Assembly: GCA_964383845.1 (NCBI GenBank)
Contig: CAYLIF010000003.1
Location: 49,670-113,669, forward strand
DNA length: 64,000 bases
DNA from: JAAZGD01 sp964383845
GTDB lineage: Bacteria; Bacillota; Clostridia; Peptostreptococcales; Anaerovoracaceae
Reading direction: 5' to 3'
Shown here: positions 25,253 to 34,387 of the stretch, in pieces
Numbering within the stretch: position 1 is the stretch's first letter
Layout: every line of letters starts with the position of its first letter
Notes under the pieces: model-generated
What the model was told of the DNA's origin: nothing
Databases searched by the model: none
The model's input: only the letters and a program-made list of their open reading frames with translations
Position numbers and translations under genes: made by a program

Positions 25253-25744
25253 ATGTATCAAGTTGGAATTTTAACTGCAAGTGACAAGGGATTTCAAGGG
25301 GAGAGAGAAGATTTGTCGGGAAAAATCATTCGTGAAATGCTTCGTGATAGCGACGATTTTTGGGATAAAGAGACGATTATACTTCCTGATAATCAAAGTA
25401 TGATTGAATCCACAATGATAAAGTGGGCAGATGAGCTTCATTTAGATTTAATTTTAACCACTGGTGGTACCGGTTTTTCGCATCGAGATGTAACTCCTGA
25501 CGCTACTCTTAATGTTCTAGATAAAAGAACCCCCGGAATACCGGAGGCCATGAGATCTTATTCATTAAAAATAACTCCTCGAGCTATGCTATCAAGGGCA
25601 GAAGCCGGAATTCGAGGTAACACTCTAATTGTTAACCTTCCAGGAAGTCCAAAAGCAGTGAAGGAAATACTTGAGTACATTTTACCTTCTATTAAACACG
25701 GGTTGGATATCTTGCTAGATTTAGATGGTGAGTGTGCTGGATAG
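25253..25744 (+). CDS. MogA/MoaB-family molybdopterin biosynthesis protein
   Basis: A 163-residue MPT-adenylyltransferase-type protein that would attach AMP to molybdopterin before metal insertion. The diagnostic motif TTGGTGFSHRDVTPDAT is at 69-85, followed by PEAMRSYS and NLPGSPKAV. MogA and MoaB cannot be separated by eye. It is alone on the plus strand with AAGGGG upstream, and ends only 3 bases before the tail of the convergent nupQ gene. No other molybdenum-cofactor genes are in the window. Confidence 0.88.
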   Translation: MYQVGILTASDKGFQGEREDLSGKIIREMLRDSDDFWDKETIILPDNQSMIESTMIKWADELHLDLILTTGGTGFSHRDVTPDATLNVLDKRTPGIPEAMRSYSLKITPRAMLSRAEAGIRGNTLIVNLPGSPKAVKEILEYILPSIKHGLDILLDLDGECAG

Positions 25745-25747
25745 CCC

Positions 25748-26674
25748 TTACCTTTCCTCTCGAAAATATGAATTACCCAAGTCCATAGGCGGCTGATTTT
25801 CCTTTCCCTTTTTGTGAGAGCTTATTATTACAATTACAATTGTTGCCAAATAAGGTATCATATCAACCAAATATTGAGACACTGATATTCCCATGGCTTG
25901 AAGTCTTAATCCTAAGATGCTAAGTCCACCAAAGAGAATTGCTCCTAAAAAAGCTTTTATAGGATTCCATGATGCAAATATAACCAGGGCAACTGCAATC
26001 CATCCTCGCCCATTAACCACATCAGACTGCCATATGGGAACACGTACAAGTGACAAGTAAGCCCCGCCTAAGCCACAAAGAGCTCCTCCGATTAAAATAT
26101 GTGTATATTTATAAAGTGCAACGTTAATTCCTGAAGCATCTGCAGAAGAGGTGTTTTCTCCCACTGCTCTTAAATTTAAGCCCGGTTTCGTTTTATAAAG
26201 ATATAAGGTGGACACTATTACCAAGAGATACGCTAAATACACAAAAACGTCTTGTTTAAAAAAGACTGGTCCAAAGAATGGAATGTCCCCCAAGATGGGT
26301 ATTGTTTTTTTTGCAAAAAAACCAACTACTGAGGATGGCACCATAGCACCAAGCATATCTTGTCCCACAAAACTAACGAAACCTGTTCCAAAGATTGTTA
26401 AGGTTAATCCTGTTACAACTTGATTGGCTCTTAATGTAACTGTGAGAATCGCATAAATTAAAGCGCCCCCTGCTCCTGCTGCAGCTGCAGCCAATAAAGC
26501 AATACTTCCATTGTCTGTATTCAAGGCTGCCATAAAGCCCATAACTGAACCCAGCAGCATCATTCCTTCAACTCCAAGATTTAAATGACCGCTTTTTTCT
26601 GTAATCAGCTCTCCAACTGTAGCAAAGATTAAAGGTGTGGCGGCAACAATACAAGTAGCTAAAAAGCTTTCCAT
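25748..26674 (-). CDS. nupQ: Nucleoside ABC transporter permease, NupQ type
   Basis: A 308-residue membrane protein of the branched-chain/BMP permease family, about 8-9 hydrophobic segments. Signs are the SGHLNLGVEGMMLLGS motif (about 28-43) and the coupling region NLRAVGENTSSADASGINV (about 170-188). It follows nupP after one base. By gene order (lipoprotein-ATPase-permease-permease) it is the NupQ equivalent of a purine nucleoside importer. Confidence 0.9.
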   Translation of the reverse strand: MESFLATCIVAATPLIFATVGELITEKSGHLNLGVEGMMLLGSVMGFMAALNTDNGSIALLAAAAAGAGGALIYAILTVTLRANQVVTGLTLTIFGTGFVSFVGQDMLGAMVPSSVVGFFAKKTIPILGDIPFFGPVFFKQDVFVYLAYLLVIVSTLYLYKTKPGLNLRAVGENTSSADASGINVALYKYTHILIGGALCGLGGAYLSLVRVPIWQSDVVNGRGWIAVALVIFASWNPIKAFLGAILFGGLSILGLRLQAMGISVSQYLVDMIPYLATIVIVIISSHKKGKENQPPMDLGNSYFREER

Positions 26675-26675
26675 A

Positions 26676-27758
26676 CTATGCTACCTCCTTTTTTGATTTT
26701 CCAAGACCTTTGGCTGGAATTAATCTATATTGTAGGAAAAATTCACTGCCTAACACAAAGAGAAGAATAGTTCCCTGAACCACATTGGAAACGGCGCTTG
26801 AAACATTAAGGCTAACCTGTATATATGCCCCCCCTTGTATAAGCATGGCAAATACTATGCATACGAAAAGAGCAGCAATTGCGTTAAGCCTAGCTAGCCA
26901 AGCTGTAATAATGGCGGTAAACCCATATCCACCTGAAATTCCAATGGCCAGGGTTTTTTCTACAGCAGACACTTGGATCATTCCTGCCAAGCCACAAAGT
27001 CCCCCAGAAACCAACATTGCGGTAACAATAATTTTGTTGATATTCATTCCCGCATATCTTGCAGTCTCAATGCTCTCTCCCACAACAGTAATTTCGTAAC
27101 CTGTCTTTGTATGTTTCATGAAAACATATATCAACCCGACGCATATAAGTGCTACCATCCAACCCACATGCAAGCCAAATAGTTTGGGCATTAGTGCCCA
27201 TTCGGGAAAAGGAGCGATTTTGGGAAATCCATTTGCTGCAGGATCCATCCATGCCTGATACTGTAAGTATGTAACAAATTTAATCGCTACATAATTCATC
27301 ATTAGTGTGAAAATAGTTTCGTTGGTACCCATTTTTGCTTTGAAAATCGCTGGTATAAAAGCCCACAAGCCTCCTACCAAAATTGCGGCCAAAGCCATAA
27401 CAAGTAGGGCTAAGGCTTTCGGCATTTCAGGGAAGAATAGAGCAACATAGCTTGCTGCAAAAGCTCCCATCATAATTTGTCCTTCTCCTCCAATATTCCA
27501 GAACTTCATTTTAAATGCCACCAAAATTCCAAGAGAAGTTATTATAAGAGGAACAGCCTTAATAATTGTCTGCTTGATACGCATTTCAGAGCCCACAGAC
27601 CCCTCTATTATTGTCTTAAATATTTCAATAGGGTTTAAATTAAAAATCAAAAGTATTAAACCGGTAAAAACCAGAGAAAGTAAAATAGCTCCTCCTCTAA
27701 TAAGCCATTCTTTCCGCTTTGGTATGTCGTCTCTTTTCGCAATTCTCAAAATGTTCAT
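26676..27758 (-). CDS. nupP: Nucleoside ABC transporter permease, NupP type
   Basis: A 360-residue permease with a cytoplasmic N-terminus and about 9 hydrophobic segments. The motif KFWNIGGEGQIMMGAFAASYV (about 83-103) and the coupling loop EITVVGESIETARYAGMNI (about 223-241) are typical. Its ATG overlaps the nupO stop by four bases. It forms the channel with NupQ. Confidence 0.9.
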   Translation of the reverse strand: MNILRIAKRDDIPKRKEWLIRGGAILLSLVFTGLILLIFNLNPIEIFKTIIEGSVGSEMRIKQTIIKAVPLIITSLGILVAFKMKFWNIGGEGQIMMGAFAASYVALFFPEMPKALALLVMALAAILVGGLWAFIPAIFKAKMGTNETIFTLMMNYVAIKFVTYLQYQAWMDPAANGFPKIAPFPEWALMPKLFGLHVGWMVALICVGLIYVFMKHTKTGYEITVVGESIETARYAGMNINKIIVTAMLVSGGLCGLAGMIQVSAVEKTLAIGISGGYGFTAIITAWLARLNAIAALFVCIVFAMLIQGGAYIQVSLNVSSAVSNVVQGTILLFVLGSEFFLQYRLIPAKGLGKSKKEVA

Positions 27759-29287
27759 TGAGGGGTTCCCTCCTCCTCTATACGACTAGAACCAGTCATT
27801 AATAAGCCTATTTCTTCTTTGGTCACATTTGCCGGGTCAACAATTCCAGTTATTTTGCCATGGCACAGAACCATTATGCGGTCACATAATGCCATCAAAA
27901 CATCCAAGTCTTCTCCAACAAACAAAACACCAACTCCAGCGGCCTTTTGCTGGTTTAGTAAATCGTATATCTTGTAAGAAGCTCCTATATCGAGTCCTCG
28001 TACTGGATAGGCAGTAATTAGTACCTTAGGATTAGAGTCGATCTCTCTGCCTAGTAGAACCTTTTGAATATTACCACCCGAAAGTTTTTTGACTGCTGTG
28101 AAAATACTAGGTGTTTTTATCTCTAAAGAATCAACGATTTTTTCAGCTTTTGCTATGCTTGGACCTCTTTTTAAAAATATCCCAGGTTGACTTTGGTAGT
28201 CTTTTAATACAATATTATGAACAATATCCATGCTTCCAATCAAGCCCATCCCCAACCGGTCTTCAGGAATAAATCCCATCCTGATGCCTAAAGTTATAAT
28301 CTCCCTAGGAGACTTCCCTAGTATGTTTTCTCCTTCAAAGAAAATGCGACCTTTCTCTGAAGGGATAAGCCCAGCAATAACTTCACACAATTCTTTTTGA
28401 CCACTTTTTGCAACTCCAGCTACGCCTAGGATTTCATAATCGCAAAGAGTAAAGTTAATGTCTTCTAAGGCATATTTGCCTTCTCGATCTTTTATCGTAA
28501 CCCCATCCATAGCCAGGAGTGGCTTGTTGCTATCGAAAGTCTGTTTGTGTATATCTAAATCCACTTTTTTCCCAACCATCATTTCTATTAATTCTGGGAC
28601 CTGAACTTCATCGGTGGGAACTGTGTTTATTGATTTGCCTTTTCTAAGAATTGTTATACGATCAGATATTTCCATTACTTCATTTAATTTATGAGTTATT
28701 ATAACAATTGCACAACCTTGCTTCTTCATATTTTCGATTATTTGAAAAAGTTTTTTAATTTCTTGAGGTGTTAATACTGCGGTGGGCTCGTCCATAATAA
28801 GTATTTTGGCCCCACGGTAAAGAACCTTTATTATTTCAAGAGTTTGTTTTTCTCCTACAGACATGTCATAAACCTTTTTATCTGGATCGATGTCTAGGCC
28901 ATATTGGTCTGATATTTCTCTGACTTTTTCCGTTAGTTTTTTGCCGCGGAGAAAAAAGCCTGAGGACTGACCCAGAATAATATTATCTTTTGCAGTCATA
29001 ATATCAACTAGTTTGAAATGCTGATGAATCATCCCTATTCCTCTACGTATAGAATCCTTAGGAGAATTAAATGTTGATTTTTCTCCTTCAACAAGAATAC
29101 TCCCTTTGTCTGGTTTGTAAATCCCGCTAAGCATATTCATCAGTGTGCTTTTGCCTGCTCCATTTTCTCCTAAAAGCGCATGTACTTCTCCTTTATTAAC
29201 CACAAGATTTACATCTTCGTTGGCAATTAAAGAACCAAAGGATTTCCATATGCCTCTCATTTCAATTGCAATTTGACTCTGCACCAT
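27755..29287 (-). CDS. nupO: Nucleoside ABC transporter ATPase, NupO type (two ABC domains)
   Basis: A 510-residue protein with two fused ABC domains. The first is intact: GENGAGKST (about 39-47), MSVGEKQ in place of the usual LSGGQ, and LIMDEPTAVLTP. The second keeps LSGGNIQKV, but its Walker A is degenerate (GVAKSGQKE) and Walker B reads LITAYPVRGLD. Such asymmetry is normal in sugar/nucleoside importers. GGAGG lies 3 bases before the ATG and 6 before the next GTG, so the GTG one codon in is possible. Confidence 0.92.
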   Translation of the reverse strand: MVQSQIAIEMRGIWKSFGSLIANEDVNLVVNKGEVHALLGENGAGKSTLMNMLSGIYKPDKGSILVEGEKSTFNSPKDSIRRGIGMIHQHFKLVDIMTAKDNIILGQSSGFFLRGKKLTEKVREISDQYGLDIDPDKKVYDMSVGEKQTLEIIKVLYRGAKILIMDEPTAVLTPQEIKKLFQIIENMKKQGCAIVIITHKLNEVMEISDRITILRKGKSINTVPTDEVQVPELIEMMVGKKVDLDIHKQTFDSNKPLLAMDGVTIKDREGKYALEDINFTLCDYEILGVAGVAKSGQKELCEVIAGLIPSEKGRIFFEGENILGKSPREIITLGIRMGFIPEDRLGMGLIGSMDIVHNIVLKDYQSQPGIFLKRGPSIAKAEKIVDSLEIKTPSIFTAVKKLSGGNIQKVLLGREIDSNPKVLITAYPVRGLDIGASYKIYDLLNQQKAAGVGVLFVGEDLDVLMALCDRIMVLCHGKITGIVDPANVTKEEIGLLMTGSSRIEEEGTPQ

Positions 29288-29356
29288 TGGCCTCCAAGAT
29301 AAGGCAAGGGACAGTCAATGGATGAATGCCCCCCGCAAGATTTAAGTATTAGCTAT

Positions 29357-29385
29357 AGTTTATATAAAAACAACAGAATGGTCAA
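29357..29385 (-). promoter_or_regulatory. Promoter-like sequence between nupN and nupO
   Basis: TTGACC (29380-29385) and TAAACT (29357-29362), spacing 17, in the 113-base gap after nupN. It could give extra transcripts of the transporter genes without the binding protein. The -10 box is weak. Confidence 0.35.
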
Positions 29386-29400
29386 CAAATCATTTCGTTA

Positions 29401-30492
29401 TTATTTAGCGCCCTTTACCAATCCTGTCATCTGCCAAATTTCTGCAATTGACATGGAATGTCCTTCTTCATTCATTACTGTTCCATCATTATATTCAATG
29501 TAACCTGAGAATGGAGCAAATGCGCCTGATTCCATTTCTGCTTGCTTAGCCATAACTAGATCTTGAACATCCATAGGGACTAAATCTGTCATGTCCGCAA
29601 GTGCAACATATCCATCTGACATATTACCATAATAATTTTCAGGAACAAAGGTTCCATCCATGATTTTCTGAACTCGGTCAATCAAGTATACCTCGTGGTG
29701 CCAAATAGGTGCAGTTAAGAATGCATCGGGAGCCACATTGTTTGGATAGTTATATCCGATTGCGAAACCGCCACCCTCTGAAGCTGCAACCTGTGGACCT
29801 GTAGTATCGCAGTGTTGTGCAATAACATCGCATCCTGCTGCAATTAACTCGTCACCAGCTGCTCTTTCTTTTTCAGGATCATACCATGAATTAATATAAA
29901 CAACTTTAACCTCAACATCTGGATTCACAGATTGAGCACCTAATGTAAATGCGTTGATTCCAATGTTTACTTCTGTATAAGGATGAGCTCCAACATATCC
30001 AAGTTTATTTGTTTCTGTCATACTTGCAGCCACCATACCTGATAGATATCTAGCATCTTCTATAGCTCCGAAATAGTTTTCAAAATTAGTGTCGTTGCTC
30101 TTGTTGCCGGAGAAATGAAGGAATACGATATCATCATATTCGCCAGAGTTTGCCAACTCGTCCAAAGCATCCATAAAGCCGTAGCTAGTTCCTACAACAA
30201 CATTACAGTCTTGATCAATTAGGTTTAATGCAGCATCAAGAGAAGCTTGCTTGTCAGTATCGTCAACACCTTCAATAAATGCTGTCTCTACAGCACCCCC
30301 AAAATGAGCTTCCATTGCTGTTGTACCTTCATGGTGGGCTTGAGTATATCCACCGTCGTTAATTACTCCAATATAGATAAAACCTACTTTCAGTGCAGTA
30401 TCTTCTCCGTCTTGATCCGTGTCAGCTCCGCCGCATGCAGCCAAACTAAAAACAAGAACCAAAGCTAATACTATCGCTAAGACTTTTTTCAT
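29401..30492 (-). CDS. nupN: BMP-family nucleoside-binding lipoprotein, NupN type
   Basis: A 363-residue extracytoplasmic binding protein with a lipoprotein signal: positively charged start, hydrophobic core, and lipobox SLAAC with Cys20, followed by an acidic linker. The BMP domain (PF02608) has FIYIGVINDGGYTQAHHEG (about 38-56), GTSYGFMDAL and LGYVGAHPYTEVNIG. Homologues bind purine nucleosides. It is the first gene of the importer operon and likely the most expressed, as a 113-base gap separates it from nupO. Confidence 0.94.
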   Translation of the reverse strand: MKKVLAIVLALVLVFSLAACGGADTDQDGEDTALKVGFIYIGVINDGGYTQAHHEGTTAMEAHFGGAVETAFIEGVDDTDKQASLDAALNLIDQDCNVVVGTSYGFMDALDELANSGEYDDIVFLHFSGNKSNDTNFENYFGAIEDARYLSGMVAASMTETNKLGYVGAHPYTEVNIGINAFTLGAQSVNPDVEVKVVYINSWYDPEKERAAGDELIAAGCDVIAQHCDTTGPQVAASEGGGFAIGYNYPNNVAPDAFLTAPIWHHEVYLIDRVQKIMDGTFVPENYYGNMSDGYVALADMTDLVPMDVQDLVMAKQAEMESGAFAPFSGYIEYNDGTVMNEEGHSMSIAEIWQMTGLVKGAK

Positions 30493-30542
30493 TTCTTTTC
30501 TCCTTTTAAAAAATATAGTTGATTTCTCTTATTACAATATCT

Positions 30543-30570
30543 ATTATACCGCTGTATATTCTGTCGTAAA
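30543..30570 (-). promoter_or_regulatory. Likely promoter of the nup operon
   Basis: TTTACG (30565-30570) and TATAAT (30543-30548), spacing 16, about 50 bases before the nupN ATG. No purine riboswitch can be recognised in the leader; control may instead come from the repeats upstream. Confidence 0.5.
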
Positions 30571-30620
30571 GCTTACTAAGGTGAATTACTAGATACTTTT
30601 CACTTGTATTGGTTAAATGT

Positions 30621-30660
30621 TCGCATTATATCGTACGTTATCGCAGGTTATACGGTTTTA
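30621..30660. repeat. Helically phased 10-bp direct repeats upstream of nupN
   Basis: On the plus strand three consecutive decamers read TCGCATTATA, TCGTACGTTA and TCGCAGGTTA (consensus TCGYANNTTA). A fourth, more divergent unit follows, TACGGTTTTA. A 10-bp period places each copy on the same DNA face, as for a cooperatively bound regulator. They lie 51 bases and more upstream of the -35 box, between xpt and nupN. Confidence 0.55.
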
Positions 30661-30677
30661 TGTACGTATAAATACTT

Positions 30678-31256
30678 CTAATTTTCAGCAAATAATATTT
30701 GACCATCTCGAATTTCTTTGATTACAGCTAAGGATTCAACTCTGTACCCCTTACTACGCAATTTTTCTCCACCGCCCTGAAATTGCTTCTCAATTACTGC
30801 ACCAATACCAAGAATCTCTGCTCCACTTTGTCTACATAGCTCACAAAGGGCAAGGGCTGCTTCACCTGAGGCTAAAAAATCATCAATAATCAACACTTTA
30901 TCATCAGGGCCGAGAAAATTTTTCGATACTCTTAGGGTAGACACAATGCCCTTTGTAAAGGATTTTGCTGGAGCACAATAATAACCTTCAACTAAAGTGT
31001 TGGGTGCAGCTTTCTTTGCAAATACTACAGGAATTTGAGAAAAGCGTTTTGCAGTTTCACAGGCGATTGCTATGCCACTAGATTCTACCGTCAGAATTTT
31101 GTTGGGTAGGCAGTCAGAAAAGCGATCTTTAAATTCCTCTCCCAGTTGTTCCATGAAAGCAACATCAATCTGGTGGTTAAGAAAATGATCAACTTTAACA
31201 ATTTCTGATCCAATAGCTTTTCCTTCTTCCAATATTTTCTTTTTTAACTGATCCAT
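30678..31256 (-). CDS. xpt: Xanthine phosphoribosyltransferase
   Basis: A 192-residue enzyme converting xanthine and PRPP to XMP. It starts MDQLKKKILEEGKAIG and has the PRPP-binding motif VLIIDDFLASGEA (121-133) and ILTVESSGIAIA (54-65). The frame is open upstream into divIB, but the ATG at 31256 gives the standard length, with AAAGGATG about 10 bases before it. It follows divIB after 46 bases, an odd partner for a cell-division gene, and precedes the nup importer, which fits purine salvage. Confidence 0.93.
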   Translation of the reverse strand: MDQLKKKILEEGKAIGSEIVKVDHFLNHQIDVAFMEQLGEEFKDRFSDCLPNKILTVESSGIAIACETAKRFSQIPVVFAKKAAPNTLVEGYYCAPAKSFTKGIVSTLRVSKNFLGPDDKVLIIDDFLASGEAALALCELCRQSGAEILGIGAVIEKQFQGGGEKLRSKGYRVESLAVIKEIRDGQILFAEN

Positions 31257-31302
31257 TTCTAAATCATCCTTTCGCGCAGACTTGAGTTTTAATGATTCTT
31301 TA

Positions 31303-32052
31303 TTAAAGGGTTTGTGGGCTAAATGAACAGTAGCCTCCACCACCTAAATGAATTGTGCCATGCTGAATACCTTCTTCTAAAAGGTCTACCAAAACAGCTT
31401 CTAGGTTGCCATTTTCCATGGCTTCTAATATGTTTTCTGGCTTCCCACGGCATATTAATTTATCATATATATACGCTTTTATAATCACATCGGATATGTC
31501 TATTTTTTTAAAGAATAAGTCTCTAGCCTCCATGGTATCTAATAGTAACAAAGTATTTTCCAAAACCGTCTTCTCTTCAACCTCTAAAGTCTCTCCCGCT
31601 TGCATATTTATAATTGTCATTCCCATTAAAATTGGTATTTCTGGCTGTTGGTCTACTCTCCCAAGAACCATACCATCTCTATGAATAAGTACATAGGAAT
31701 CCCCATATGATATACCCGCATCTTCAGTGCGTTCTAAAATTTCTATAAGCAAGGTTTCGGGAAGCTTCCTTTTTATAGAAGCGTTTTTGATGTATGGATC
31801 TTTTTCCATTAATTCAATTCGAGTCTTTTTGTCTAGCTGAAAAAGATTTGTAGCTTTTTTAATTTTTGCCAGCTCTATTACTTGCTCTGCAGAGTAATGA
31901 TTTTGCCCGGTTACTTCAATCTTTGTTATGTCAAATATATGTGAAGTTAGGAAAAAATATAAACCTATCCCTAGAAACAGAATTAGAATAAAACGAAGCA
32001 AATAATGTTTCTTTTTTCTACGTTTTTTTTTCTCCTTCACTTCTATTGTCAT
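31303..32052 (-). CDS. divIB: Cell division protein DivIB/FtsQ
   Basis: A 249-residue single-pass membrane protein of the divisome. A very basic cytoplasmic start (EKKKRRKKKHY), one membrane helix at about 18-36, then a POTRA domain (FDITKIEVTGQNHYSAEQV, about 45-63) and a beta domain ending GGGGYCSFSPQTL. It is last in the dcw block, after murG. Confidence 0.92.
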   Translation of the reverse strand: MTIEVKEKKKRRKKKHYLLRFILILFLGIGLYFFLTSHIFDITKIEVTGQNHYSAEQVIELAKIKKATNLFQLDKKTRIELMEKDPYIKNASIKRKLPETLLIEILERTEDAGISYGDSYVLIHRDGMVLGRVDQQPEIPILMGMTIINMQAGETLEVEEKTVLENTLLLLDTMEARDLFFKKIDISDVIIKAYIYDKLICRGKPENILEAMENGNLEAVLVDLLEEGIQHGTIHLGGGGYCSFSPQTL

Positions 32053-32095
32053 AATTACTTCCCTCTCATATTTAGTCTAATTCATTTTTATGATT

Positions 32096-33208
32096 TTACT
32101 TTGCGCCTTTCCTAGTTAAATCAAGATGCTCATATATAATGCTGGCAGATTTATTATTACCAAGGTCTTTCATCCGATTTCTCATCATGTCTATTGCCTT
32201 AGAATCTTGGCTTAAATTTATTATTGCTTTTGCCAGTTTGGCTCCAGATAGATTTGTCTCTTCTAAAATAATGGCCCCCCCATTTTCAGATACTGCCTTT
32301 GCATTGTAAAGTTGATGATTCCCCGTGACATTGGGAGAAGGTATCAATATGGCAGGAACACCCACAAGGGCTTCTTCTGCTAGGGTTAATGCTCCAGCTC
32401 TTGATACCGCTAAATCGGCAGATTGCAATAATATATCCATATTCTCAGCATATTCCATGAGTTTAAGGTTATGATTTTCTTTTAGGCCATGTTTTTCCAG
32501 TTCTTTTTTTATCTCATCATAATATCTGCTTCCTGTTACAAAATATATGGATAATTCTTCATGAAATGAAAAATAAGGCAAGGCATCAAGAGTTGCTCTG
32601 TTAATCACTGCTGAACCAAGGCTCCCCCCAAATACTAGGACCATGAAGCTATCCTTTTTTTCAGAAAGCTGCTTCCTGGCTTGGGCTTTTGATATGCCTT
32701 CAAAGGACTTTCGGATTGGATTCCCTGTAATAAATAGTTTATCCTTGTTTTTAAAAAATGGCGCTGCTTCCTCAAAACCTAAAAATATCTTGTCAGTTCT
32801 TGGGGCCAACCATCGATTTGCCAAGCCTGGCATTGCGTTTTGTTCATGAATATATGTATTAATTCCCATCTGATTAGCTCTCATAATAACTGGGACGCAG
32901 ACGTAACCTCCAGTGCCTATTACCGCTACAGGATTAAACTCCTTTAAAATATGTCCAGCTTGAACCAATCCTTTTATCATGTCCTTGGCAGTAAAAAGAT
33001 TACGATATATTTTTTTTCGATGAAAGCCACTGGCAGAAATCACTCTTAATTCATAGCCTGCCTTTGGAATAACCTTTTTTTCCAAGGGTCTTCCAGTACC
33101 AATAAATATAATCTCTGCTTGGGGGTTTTCTTCTTTTATCTTATTGGCAATGGCAATGGCAGGATATATATGTCCTCCAGTGCCACCACAAGTCATTATT
33201 ACTTTCAT
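32096..33208 (-). CDS. murG: UDP-GlcNAc transferase MurG
   Basis: Adds GlcNAc to lipid I to make lipid II at the inner face of the membrane. The 370-residue glycosyltransferase has GGTGGHIYPA (8-17), the second glycine-rich loop VFGGSLGSAVIN and SRAGALTLAE in the C-domain that binds UDP-GlcNAc. Length is normal. Confidence 0.97.
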   Translation of the reverse strand: MKVIMTCGGTGGHIYPAIAIANKIKEENPQAEIIFIGTGRPLEKKVIPKAGYELRVISASGFHRKKIYRNLFTAKDMIKGLVQAGHILKEFNPVAVIGTGGYVCVPVIMRANQMGINTYIHEQNAMPGLANRWLAPRTDKIFLGFEEAAPFFKNKDKLFITGNPIRKSFEGISKAQARKQLSEKKDSFMVLVFGGSLGSAVINRATLDALPYFSFHEELSIYFVTGSRYYDEIKKELEKHGLKENHNLKLMEYAENMDILLQSADLAVSRAGALTLAEEALVGVPAILIPSPNVTGNHQLYNAKAVSENGGAIILEETNLSGAKLAKAIINLSQDSKAIDMMRNRMKDLGNNKSASIIYEHLDLTRKGAK

Positions 33209-33254
33209 TGTTCTATCCTATAATTAATTAAAGGCACATAAAAAAGATCAGTTA

Positions 33255-34370
33255 TTAATCCCCTTTGTAGCGAGAAACATTAATTAAGAGTCCCATAGCT
33301 ATCATAAACATCCAAATAGCATTACCTCCATAACTAATAAAAGGCAGTGTGATTCCTGTAGGTGGCATACTGGAAGTAACTGTAGCCACATTCAATAATA
33401 TCTGAATCCCTATCATCAAAGCTACACCAGTAGCTATAAGCGTACCACATAGATCGTTGGCATTAATCGCAATATGAATGGCTCTCCAAAGCAAAAAAAT
33501 ATAAGCTATAAATAGAATGATAATAGCAATAAAACCTAGTTCTTCACCAATAATAGAGAGTATAAAATCATTATGTGCTTCTGGTAAGTAGAGATTTTTT
33601 TGGATACTTTTTCCGATGCCAACGCCAAAGAGCCCCCCAGATCCAAGAGCATATAGGGATTGTACTACTTGATATCCAGTATTAAGAGGATCTGCAAAGG
33701 GGTCTAGAAAACTGGTTACTCGACTTAATCTGTAGCCACCATCAGGGTCTACAAACACAGCAAAAAATCCTAACAACACCCCTGAACCTAAAACAATAGC
33801 TAAATGCCATATTTTGGCTCCCGCTACAAAAAGCACCCCTACGATTATTAAAAATATAGTTATTGCTGTTGAAAGGTTTGGTTGCATATAGATAAGTCCA
33901 AAAAATAAGCCGCCAATTCCAAACAATGGCAAAACTCCATATTTCAAACTTCTGATACGGGAAGGATTACTACTCAAATATACTGCTACAAAGATAATTA
34001 TGGCTAACTTCGCAATTTCTCCAGGCATTAGGGTCAAGTCCCCTATACCGATCCAGCGTGTTGCATTATTTCGAGTTACACCCATTGGAGTAAATACAAG
34101 CATAAGTAGGACTAAAGAACCTGCGAGAATCCCCCAATAAATCCTACGGTAAATGTGATAATCAATAGAAGCCGTAACAAGCATTAGAACGGTTCCAATT
34201 CCAGCGAATACAACCTCTCTTTTAAGAAAGTAATAAGGGTCTCCATAGTCACTTATAGCTGTATAATAGCTAGCACTGAAAACCATGGTAACGCCGAAGA
34301 TAACAAGGGCCATGGTAATTAACACAACAAGGAAATCCCCTGATTTCATTTTTTTCATTCCTAAGTTCAT
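33255..34370 (-). CDS. ftsW: SEDS lipid II polymerase FtsW/SpoVE
   Basis: A 371-residue, ten-helix SEDS protein that polymerises peptidoglycan with a class B PBP. Motifs are NNATRWIGIGDLTLMPGEIAKLA (about 101-123), AHNDFILSIIGEELGF (about 264-279) and PPTGITLPFISYGGNA near the end. Whether it serves division (FtsW) or the spore cortex (SpoVE) cannot be told from sequence alone. Confidence 0.94.
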   Translation of the reverse strand: MNLGMKKMKSGDFLVVLITMALVIFGVTMVFSASYYTAISDYGDPYYFLKREVVFAGIGTVLMLVTASIDYHIYRRIYWGILAGSLVLLMLVFTPMGVTRNNATRWIGIGDLTLMPGEIAKLAIIIFVAVYLSSNPSRIRSLKYGVLPLFGIGGLFFGLIYMQPNLSTAITIFLIIVGVLFVAGAKIWHLAIVLGSGVLLGFFAVFVDPDGGYRLSRVTSFLDPFADPLNTGYQVVQSLYALGSGGLFGVGIGKSIQKNLYLPEAHNDFILSIIGEELGFIAIIILFIAYIFLLWRAIHIAINANDLCGTLIATGVALMIGIQILLNVATVTSSMPPTGITLPFISYGGNAIWMFMIAMGLLINVSRYKGD

Positions 34371-34387
34371 ACCATCTCCCTGTCTTT

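Noticed and set aside
30493..30677. Purine riboswitch upstream of nupN or xpt
   Set aside because: The conserved TATGG...TTTCTACC elements of the aptamer are absent on either strand.
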